NCBI GenBank assembly: GCA_012026885.1
Contig: VEPL01000029.1
Span: forward strand, 391,760 to 455,759
Source of the DNA: Betaproteobacteria bacterium
GTDB lineage: Bacteria; Pseudomonadota; Gammaproteobacteria; Burkholderiales; Rhodocyclaceae
Length of the DNA: 64,000 bases
Direction of reading: 5' to 3'
A program made the translations under genes and the position numbers. Below the pieces are notes generated by a model that was not told the DNA's origin, did no database searches, and saw only the letters and a list, made by a program, of their open reading frames with translations. Below, piece after piece: positions 57,772-64,000 of this stretch (within the stretch, counting starts at the first letter, position 1; every line of letters begins with the position of its first letter).

Positions 57772-58605
57772 ATGCGCCTCATCACGTCGCTAACCTCCCT
57801 GATCCTCGCCTGCCTCGCGCTGATGCCGGCCACGTTGCCGGCCCAGGAGCGCACGATCACCGTCGCCTCGACCACGTCCACCGAACAGTCCGGATTGTTC
57901 GCCCACCTGCTGCCGGCGTGCGAACGCGAAACCGGCATCAAGGTACGCGTCGTCGCGCTCGGCACCGGGCAGGCGCTCGACACCGGCCGGCGCGGCGATG
58001 CCGACGTGGTTTTCGTGCACGACAAGGCAGCCGAGGAGAAATTCATCGCCGAGGGCTACGGCGTCGAGCGACGGGAAGTGATGTACAACGACTTCATCCT
58101 GGTCGGGCCGAAGGACGACCCGGCCAAGGTCGCCGGCAAGGACATCCTCGCGGCGCTGCGCGGCATTGCTGCGGTCGACCCGGCGAAACGCCCGGTTTTC
58201 ATCTCGCGCGGCGACAAGAGCGGCACCCACGCTGCGGAGTTGCGCTACTGGAAGGCGGCCGGCGTCGACCTCGACGCGATCAAGGGCCCCTGGTACCGCG
58301 ATACCGGCTCGGGCATGGGCCCGGCCCTCAACATGGCCGCCGCGGCCAATGCCTACATCCTCGCCGACCGCGGCACCTGGCTCGCCTTCCGCAACAAGGG
58401 TGACCTGGCCATCCTGGTCGAAGGGGACACCCGGCTCTTCAACCAGTACGGGGTGGTCCTCGTCAATCCGGCGAAGCACCCGCACGTGAAGAGCGCCGAC
58501 GGCCAGCACTTCATCGACTGGCTTGTGTCGCCGGCCGGCCAGAAGGCGATCGCCGATTACAAGATTGGCGGCGAGCAATTGTTTTTCCCGAACGCCCGCA
58601 AGTAG
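57772..58605 (+). CDS. tupA: Tungstate-binding periplasmic protein TupA
   Basis: 277 residues, signal peptide (about 1-23), mature VASTTSTEQSGLFAHLLP with the TTS motif of TupA/WtpA-type oxyanion-binding proteins, then GDADVVFVHDKAAEEKF and SRGDKSGTHAAELRYWK. No tupB or tupC adjoins it, so the permease and ATPase must be elsewhere or borrowed from another system. Confidence 0.87.
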   Translation: MRLITSLTSLILACLALMPATLPAQERTITVASTTSTEQSGLFAHLLPACERETGIKVRVVALGTGQALDTGRRGDADVVFVHDKAAEEKFIAEGYGVERREVMYNDFILVGPKDDPAKVAGKDILAALRGIAAVDPAKRPVFISRGDKSGTHAAELRYWKAAGVDLDAIKGPWYRDTGSGMGPALNMAAAANAYILADRGTWLAFRNKGDLAILVEGDTRLFNQYGVVLVNPAKHPHVKSADGQHFIDWLVSPAGQKAIADYKIGGEQLFFPNARK

Positions 58606-58730
58606 GCCCGAGAGCCGTTTCAATGGGCGGATGCTGCCATCCGCGAGGACGCAGTCACGACTTCTGCCGTGTGTCTAACATCCGCCCACCCAATTTTCCG
58701 TTGGCAAAACGAGATCGCCAGCGCCTACAT

Positions 58731-58794
58731 ATTCGATTTTTGAATTTATTTCTGCACAACGATTCTTTTTGATTCTTAAGTGACAACCTAGACT
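58731..58794 (+). promoter_or_regulatory. AT-rich promoter region of the sulfate-binding protein gene (possible CysB target)
   Basis: An AT-rich island in otherwise GC-rich DNA. It carries an ATTC-N7-GAAT inverted repeat (58731-58745), a GATTC direct repeat (58761-58775) and a -10-like TAGACT (58789-58794) without a good -35, as expected of an activator-dependent promoter. CysB control is inferred from gene function only. Confidence 0.4.
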
Positions 58795-58827
58795 GCGCGT
58801 GTCCCCGAATCTCAAGGAAACACCGCC

Positions 58828-59823
58828 ATGCGCAATCTCGCCCGCCTCGCCGCGCTGACCGCGGCACTCGTCACCGGCAACGCCTTCGCCCAGACGACGC
58901 TGTTGAACGTCTCCTACGATCCGACCCGCGAGCTCTACAAGGATTTCAACGCGGCCTTCAACAAGCACTGGCAGGCCAAGACCGGCCAGGACGTCAAGGT
59001 GCGCCAGTCGCACGGCGGTTCGGGCAAGCAGGCGCGCTCGGTCGCCGACGGACTGGAAGCCGACGTGGTGACGCTGGCGCTGGCCTACGACATCGACGCG
59101 CTGGCCGAGCGCAACCTGATCCCGGCCGACTGGCAGAAGCGCTTCCCGAACAACTCGTCGCCCTACACCTCGACCATCGTCTTCCTGGTGCGCAAGGGCA
59201 ACCCCAAGGCGATCAAGGACTGGGGCGACCTCGCCAAACCGGGCCTTGGGGTCATCACCCCGAACCCGAAGACCTCGGGCGGCGCCCGCTGGAACTACCT
59301 GGCCGCCTGGGCCTGGGCGCTCAAGCAGCCAGGCGGCAACGAGCAGAAGGCCAGGGAACTGGTCGCCGGCATTTTCCGGAACGTCCCGGTCCTCGACGCC
59401 GGCGCGCGCGGCTCGCTGACCACCTTCGTCGAGCGCAGCCTCGGCGACGTGCTGATCGCCTGGGAGAACGAGGCGCTGCTCGCCGTCGGCGAACTCGGCA
59501 AGGACCGCTTCGAGATCGTCTATCCCAGCCTTTCCATCCTCGCCGAACCGCCGGTCGCCGTGGTCGACAAGGTCGTCGAGAAGCGCGGAACGCGGCTGAC
59601 CGCGCAGGCCTACCTCGACTACCTGTATTCCGAGGAAGGCCAGGCGATCGCGGCGAAGCATCACTACCGGCCGACCAACGCCAAGCTTGCCGCGGCCCAC
59701 GCCAAGCAGTTCCCCAAGCTGAAGCTGGTCACCATCGACGACACCTTCGGCGGCTGGGCAAAGGCGCAGAAAACCCACTTCGCCGATGGCGGCACCTTCG
59801 ACCAGATCTACCTTAAGAAGTGA
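58828..59823 (+). CDS. sbp: Sulfate/thiosulfate-binding periplasmic protein
   Basis: 331 residues, signal peptide (about 1-21, ending AFAQ), [16 protein letters not shown] and [28 protein letters not shown] as in Sbp/CysP. Shine-Dalgarno AAGGAAA. The cysTWA permease genes are not adjacent, but cysK and patB follow, giving a small sulfur-assimilation group. Confidence 0.94.
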   Translation: MRNLARLAALTAALVTGNAFAQTTLLNVSYDPTRELYKDFNAAFNKHWQAKTGQDVKVRQSHGGSGKQARSVADGLEADVVTLALAYDIDALAERNLIPADWQKRFPNNSSPYTSTIVFLVRKGNPKAIKDWGDLAKPGLGVITPNPKTSGGARWNYLAAWAWALKQPGGNEQKARELVAGIFRNVPVLDAGARGSLTTFVERSLGDVLIAWENEALLAVGELGKDRFEIVYPSLSILAEPPVAVVDKVVEKRGTRLTAQAYLDYLYSEEGQAIAAKHHYRPTNAKLAAAHAKQFPKLKLVTIDDTFGGWAKAQKTHFADGGTFDQIYLKK

Positions 59824-59889
59824 AGCGCCGGCCTTGCCACGCCGCCGGCCGCCTGCCCTAGAATGTCGCTTCCCCACTGGAGCCCTGCC

Positions 59890-60822
59890 ATGAAAATCGC
59901 CAACAACGTCACCGAACTGGTCGGCAACACGCCGCTGGTCAAGCTCAACCGCGTCACTGCCGGCTGTGTTGCCACGGTCGTCGCCAAGCTGGAATTCTTC
60001 AACCCGGGCCACAGCGTCAAGGACCGCATCGCGGTCGCGATGCTCGACGCCGCGCAGGCGGCCGGCAAGATCGGCCCGGATACCGTCGTCCTCGAACCGA
60101 CCTCGGGCAATACCGGCATCGGGCTGGCCATGGTCTGCGCCGCGCGCGGCATCAAGTGCGCCTTCGTCATGCCGGAGACCATGAGCCGCGAGCGCCGCCT
60201 GCTGCTCAAGGCCTACGGCGCCGAGCTGATCCTGACACCGGGCCCCGAGGGCATGGGCGGGGCGATCGCCAAGGCGAAGGCACTGGCCGAGGCCGACCCG
60301 AAATACTTCATCCCGCAGCAGTTCGAAAATCCGGCCAATCCGGCGGTTCACCGCAACACGACGGCCGAGGAGGTCTGGCGCGACACCGACGGGCAGGTCG
60401 ACATCTTCGTTTCCGGAGTCGGCACCGGCGGTACCGTGACCGGCGTCGGCGAAGTGCTCAAGGCGCGCAAACCCGGCGTGAAGATCGTAGCGGTCGAACC
60501 GGATGCTTCGCCGGTGCTGTCCGGCGGCCAGAAGGGGCCGCACCCGATCCAGGGCATCGGTGCCGGCTTCGTCCCGGCCGTCCTGAATACTTCGGCCTAC
60601 GACGAGGTGGTCCGCGTCAAGAACGACGACGCCTTCGCCGTCGCCCGCCGCATGGCGACCGAGGAGGGTCTGCTGGTCGGCATCTCGTCCGGCGCCGCGA
60701 CCTGGGCCGCGATCGAACTCGCCAAGCGGCCGGAAAACGCCGGCAAGCTGATCGTGGTCGTCATCCCGTCGTTCGGCGAGCGCTACCTGTCGACTGCGCT
60801 CTTCCAGCACCTCGAGGTGTGA
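59890..60822 (+). CDS. cysK: Cysteine synthase A
   Basis: 310 residues from ATG 59890, PLP Lys in [14 protein letters not shown], substrate loop [26 protein letters not shown]-acetylserine sulfhydrylase making cysteine from sulfide. The patB start overlaps its stop (GTGA). Confidence 0.96.
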   Translation: MKIANNVTELVGNTPLVKLNRVTAGCVATVVAKLEFFNPGHSVKDRIAVAMLDAAQAAGKIGPDTVVLEPTSGNTGIGLAMVCAARGIKCAFVMPETMSRERRLLLKAYGAELILTPGPEGMGGAIAKAKALAEADPKYFIPQQFENPANPAVHRNTTAEEVWRDTDGQVDIFVSGVGTGGTVTGVGEVLKARKPGVKIVAVEPDASPVLSGGQKGPHPIQGIGAGFVPAVLNTSAYDEVVRVKNDDAFAVARRMATEEGLLVGISSGAATWAAIELAKRPENAGKLIVVVIPSFGERYLSTALFQHLEV

Positions 60823-61949
60823 GCTTCTTCGACACGCCGGTCGAGCGGCGCGGGTCCGACTCGGTCAAGTGGGGCCGCTACGCCGGCCGCGACGTGCTGC
60901 CGCTGTGGGTGGCCGACATGGATTTTCCGGCGCCGCCGGCCGTGCTCGCCGCCCTGCACGAACGCGTCGACCACGGCGTCTTCGGCTACGGCCACCCGCC
61001 TGAAGCCGCAACGGAGTTTGTACTCGCTCACCTCGCAGAGCAATACGGCTGGCCGGTCGCCGCGGAATGGATCGTCTGGCTGCCCGGCCTGGTGACCGGG
61101 CTCAACGTCGCCTGCCGGGCAATCGACGGCGGCGTGCTGACGGCGGCGCCGGTCTATCCGCCCTTCTTTTCTGCACCTCGCCACTTCGCCCGCCCGCTGG
61201 CGCGCGTCGACCTTGCGTGCCGCGACGGACGCTGGGGCTGGGACCTGGAAGCACTGCAGGCAGGCATGACGGCGGAAACCCGCCTGTTCCTGCTCTGCCA
61301 CCCGCACAATCCGGTCGGACGTTGCTGGAACGAAGGAGAGCTGCAGGATCTCGCCGCCTTCGCCGAACGCAACGACCTCGTCGTCTGCTCCGACGAGATC
61401 CACTGCGGCCTCGTCCTCGATTCCGCCAGGCGCCACATCCCCTTCGCCTCCCTGTCGGCCGATGCCGCCCGGCGCACCATCACGCTGATGGCACCCTCGA
61501 AGACCTACAACATCCCCGGGCTGGGCTGTGCCTTCGCGGTGATTCCGGACGCCGGCCTGCGCCGCCGCTTCCAGCGCGCGATGGATGGCATCGTGCCGCA
61601 CGTCAATGTCCTCGGTTTCGCCGCCTGCGCGGCGGCCTACCGCGATTGCGGCGACTGGCACGCAGAATTGATCGACTACCTGCGCGGCAACCGCGACCGG
61701 GTGGCGGCTACGGTCGACGCCGAAAAACGCGTCAAAATGGCGCCCGTGGAAGCGACCTACCTTGCCTGGATCGACGTGCGCGGCCTCGGCCTCGCCAACC
61801 CGGCGGCACACTTCGAGGCGCACGGCCTCGGTCTCTCCGACGGCGCCGACTTCGGCGCCCCCGGCTGGCTGCGCCTCAACTTCGGCTGCCCGCGCGCGAC
61901 GCTCGACGACGCGCTCGCCCGTTTCGCGAACGCCTGCGCCGCCGCCTGA
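60819..61949 (+). CDS. patB: PatB/MalY-type C-S lyase (cystathionine beta-lyase), GTG start
   Basis: 376 residues from GTG 60819, overlapping cysK by 4 bp. Fold type I PLP enzyme: [16 protein letters not shown], the [11 protein letters not shown] segment and the PLP Lys in [12 protein letters not shown]. It degrades cystathionine or related thiols to a thiol and pyruvate; with cysK it suits cysteine/homocysteine interconversion. Confidence 0.9.
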   Translation: MSFFDTPVERRGSDSVKWGRYAGRDVLPLWVADMDFPAPPAVLAALHERVDHGVFGYGHPPEAATEFVLAHLAEQYGWPVAAEWIVWLPGLVTGLNVACRAIDGGVLTAAPVYPPFFSAPRHFARPLARVDLACRDGRWGWDLEALQAGMTAETRLFLLCHPHNPVGRCWNEGELQDLAAFAERNDLVVCSDEIHCGLVLDSARRHIPFASLSADAARRTITLMAPSKTYNIPGLGCAFAVIPDAGLRRRFQRAMDGIVPHVNVLGFAACAAAYRDCGDWHAELIDYLRGNRDRVAATVDAEKRVKMAPVEATYLAWIDVRGLGLANPAAHFEAHGLGLSDGADFGAPGWLRLNFGCPRATLDDALARFANACAAA

Positions 61950-62239
61950 TGGACCCTCATACGCTCACCGTCGTGACCCTGGTCGCCGCGCTGATCGCAC
62001 AAGCACTGGCGGCTGGGCTGTGCGCCGAAATGTTCGCGCGCCCGGTCCAGCCGGCCGGCGAACGCGGCATCTGGCTGGCGCTCGCGATCGGCGCGCTGCT
62101 CGCCGCGTTGCACCATGGCTACACTCTCGAACTCGCCGTGCGCACCGGCATCTTCGACCTGCGCCAGGCCACCCTCGCCGCGCTCTCGGCCATGCTCATC
62201 GCCACGGCTGTCTGGGGTTTCAGGCGGCGCTCACCCTGA
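61949..62239 (+). CDS. Small membrane protein of unknown function
   Basis: 96 residues from ATG 61949, directly overlapping the patB stop by one base. Three hydrophobic segments (ALIAQALAAGLCAEMF, IWLALAIGALLAALHHG, LAALSAMLIATAVWGF). Not recognised; its start coupling to patB suggests co-expression. Its end overlaps the convergent MTHFS gene by 20 bp. Confidence 0.65.
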   Translation: MDPHTLTVVTLVAALIAQALAAGLCAEMFARPVQPAGERGIWLALAIGALLAALHHGYTLELAVRTGIFDLRQATLAALSAMLIATAVWGFRRRSP

Positions 62240-62801
62240 CCGCACCTGCCTCGGTGACGATCCAGTCGAGGCGCTGGTCGTGCGCGCCTGGCAAGATGCT
62301 CTCGAGCCTGTTCATCTCGAAGCCGACACCGACCGCGAGCGGCCGCGGGCGCAGGGCCGCCAGTGTGCGGTCGAAATAGCCGCCGCCGTAGCCGAGCCGG
62401 TAGCCGGCACCGTCGAAGCCATTCAGCGGCAGCAGGATCAGGTCGGGGGTGACCAAATCGCCGGCGGCCGGGGTCGGAATCCCGTAGCGGTCGGTCACCA
62501 TCGGCGTGTCGGCGCCCCATGACCGGAACGCGAGCGGCGCATCGGGCGCTGTGACGACCGGCAGCGCCAGACGCGTCCCGGCTGCCGCCCAGGCGGCCAC
62601 CAGAGGGCGCATGTCCGGCTCGTTGCGCACCGGCCAGCAGAACGCCGCGACCTGCGGCCGCGCCAGCGCAGACTGCGCATGGGCGACGACGGCGGCCGAC
62701 AGGCGCCCGTGCGTCGCCGCATCGAGCCCGGCCCGCCGTGCCGCCATCTCCGCCCGCCATGCCCGCCGGCGCGCCGTGCTATCCTCGATCTTGCCGTCCA
62801 T
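62220..62801 (-). CDS. 5-formyltetrahydrofolate cyclo-ligase
   Basis: 193 residues, converts 5-formyl-THF to methenyl-THF. The signature GFDGAGYRLGYGGGYFDRTLA near residues 128-148 is diagnostic, with basic N-terminal RRRAWRAEMAARR. Usual length. Convergent with the small membrane-protein gene. Confidence 0.93.
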   Translation of the reverse strand: MDGKIEDSTARRRAWRAEMAARRAGLDAATHGRLSAAVVAHAQSALARPQVAAFCWPVRNEPDMRPLVAAWAAAGTRLALPVVTAPDAPLAFRSWGADTPMVTDRYGIPTPAAGDLVTPDLILLPLNGFDGAGYRLGYGGGYFDRTLAALRPRPLAVGVGFEMNRLESILPGAHDQRLDWIVTEAGAVRVSAA

Positions 62802-62815
62802 TTCATCAATCTAGC

Positions 62816-64000
62816 ATGAAGTTTCCCGCCCTCGCTGCCTGCCTCTTCCTCGCCCTCCCCGCCCTCGCGCAGGACGGGCGCGACGCCGCCTTCCTCGCCG
62901 CACGCGATGCCTTCCGCGCCGGCGACCGCGCCAAGCTCGAGCGCGCCGCCGGCCAGATCGGCAGCCATGAACTGGCACCCTACGTCGAGAACTACCAGCT
63001 GCGAATGGGCATGGACCAGGGCGACTTCGATGTCATCCGCGCCTTCCTGCGCCGCCAGGACGGTACCTACGTCGCCGAAAAGCTCCGCGCCGACTGGGTG
63101 CGCTGGCTGGGCAAACGGGCCCTGTGGAGCGAAGTCGGCAGCGAATACCCGAAACTCGTCGCACCCGAGGCAGATGTCACCTGCTACGCGCTACAGGGGC
63201 GCGCCGCCACCGGCGACAAGGCGGCACTCGACGAGGCCCAGAAACTCTGGCTGGCCCAGCTCGAGCCGGGCGAACCGTGCCGCGCCGTGCTCGAAACGCT
63301 GATTCGCGACGGCCGCATCAGCGTTGACGATATCTGGTTGCGCGTTCGCCGGCAGTTCGAGGCCGGCAAGACCGGCCCGGCCAAGGTCACCCTCGCCGCC
63401 CTGCCGGTCAGCCAGGCTGTGGACGCGAAGGCGTTCGACCAGCTGCTCGCCAGCCCGATGGGCTACCTTGCCCGCCAACCGGCCGGCTGGGATGCGACAC
63501 GCAGCGGGCGCGAACTGGCGACCCTGGCCATCCAGCGCATCGCCACCAACGATCCGCGTGCGGCGGCCGCCGAACTCGACAAGCTGCAAACTCGCCTGCA
63601 GGAGCCTGAACGTCTCTGGGCCTGGAGCCAGGTCGGCCAGCAGGGCGCCCGCCGTCACTACACCGAGGCGCTCGGCTGGTATGCGCGCGCAGGCCTGATC
63701 CCGTTGTCCGATGACGGCTATGCCTGGAAGGTCCGCGCCGCCCTGCGCGAGCATGACTGGGGGGTAGTGCTCGCCACTGTCCTCGAAATGCCGCCGACGC
63801 TCGCAGCCCAGCCGGAATGGATCTACTGGCTCGGCCGCGCCTACAAGGCGGGCGGCCTGACCAGCGAGGCCGACGCCCAGTTTGAAAAGATCGCCGGACA
63901 GGCCAGTTTCTACGGCAACCTCGCCGACGAGGAACTCGGGAGGCGGATCGTGGGGGCGCCCCCGGCGGCGCCCCCCCCCCCCCGGGCGGGAGACGGCACC
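62816..64000 (+). CDS. Soluble lytic murein transglycosylase (Slt70-like), truncated at the window edge
   Basis: 395 codons open to the window end. Signal peptide (about 1-19, ending ALAQ), then the superhelical U-domain of Slt70-type enzymes (NPRAAAAELDKLQ; EWIYWLGRAYKAGG; FYGNLADEELGR is the conserved block before the catalytic SLT domain). The SLT domain itself lies beyond the edge. The last 45 bases include a 13-base C run and may be unreliable. Confidence 0.85.
   Translation, partial: MKFPALAACLFLALPALAQDGRDAAFLAARDAFRAGDRAKLERAAGQIGSHELAPYVENYQLRMGMDQGDFDVIRAFLRRQDGTYVAEKLRADWVRWLGKRALWSEVGSEYPKLVAPEADVTCYALQGRAATGDKAALDEAQKLWLAQLEPGEPCRAVLETLIRDGRISVDDIWLRVRRQFEAGKTGPAKVTLAALPVSQAVDAKAFDQLLASPMGYLARQPAGWDATRSGRELATLAIQRIATNDPRAAAAELDKLQTRLQEPERLWAWSQVGQQGARRHYTEALGWYARAGLIPLSDDGYAWKVRAALREHDWGVVLATVLEMPPTLAAQPEWIYWLGRAYKAGGLTSEADAQFEKIAGQASFYGNLADEELGRRIVGAPPAAPPPPRAGDGT
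63971..63983 (+). repeat. 13-base C homopolymer near the window end
   Basis: A C13 run within a Pro/Ala-coding stretch close to the edge, followed by a G-rich tail. Nothing similar occurs elsewhere in the window, and it could be an assembly or sequencing artefact that breaks the transglycosylase frame. Confidence 0.6.

Overview
The window is GC-rich chromosomal DNA from a betaproteobacterium, most likely of the Rhodocyclales (Dechloromonas/Azonexus-like). This placement is inferred from gene content and order (mnmG-rsmG-parA-parB-atpIBEFHAGDC, DUF971-ubiE-ubiJ, a DUF3683 FAD/Fe-S oxidoreductase, HupK/HypAB/HypF, System I cytochrome c maturation and an MtrA/MtrB electron conduit), not from any database search. 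Genes are tightly packed, many with 1-8 bp overlaps, and several start with GTG or TTG. No rRNA, tRNA, CRISPR array, transposase or integrase was seen.

Left part (1-12 kb): a minus-strand [NiFe]-hydrogenase maturation operon (hupK-hypA-hypB-hypF, with hypF running off the left edge) stands back to back with a murein L,D-transpeptidase and a MepK-like endopeptidase. Next comes ccmABCDE-ccmG, without ccmF or ccmH, followed by napF. FNR/ANR-type palindromes lie upstream of both the hydrogenase operon and ccmA, which suggests shared control by oxygen limitation. An 85-codon gene and a 511-codon gene of unknown function follow.

Centre-left (12-19 kb): this is the most notable region, an extracellular electron transfer locus. 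It encodes a monoheme cytochrome on a long Ala/Pro/Lys linker, an MtrA-type decaheme cytochrome, an MtrB/PioB-type outer-membrane barrel, and a nine-heme cytochrome fused to a membrane cytochrome b (CbcL-like). Read together they form a wire from the quinone pool across the periplasm and outer membrane. No MtrC/OmcA-type surface cytochrome is present. Tandem small lipoproteins and riboflavin synthase follow on the minus strand.

Middle (20-34 kb): a branched-chain-amino-acid-type ABC importer has two tandem substrate-binding proteins, a triple LivH-LivM-LivG fusion and LivF. It is followed by a FecR/DUF6600 protein, an M48 peptidase with a small secreted partner, a CHASE2 adenylate/guanylate cyclase and a GAF-HD-GYP protein.

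Right half (34-64 kb): the housekeeping block mnmG-rsmG-parAB is followed by the complete F1Fo ATP synthase operon, ending in a bidirectional terminator shared with ubiJ-ubiE-DUF971-unknown-HIT. The DUF3683 oxidoreductase, small membrane proteins, ilvA and rsmJ come next. A ModE-like regulator then faces tupA, followed by a sulfur section (sulfate-binding protein, cysK, patB), 5-formyl-THF cyclo-ligase and a truncated lytic transglycosylase. The right edge carries a suspicious 13-base C run.
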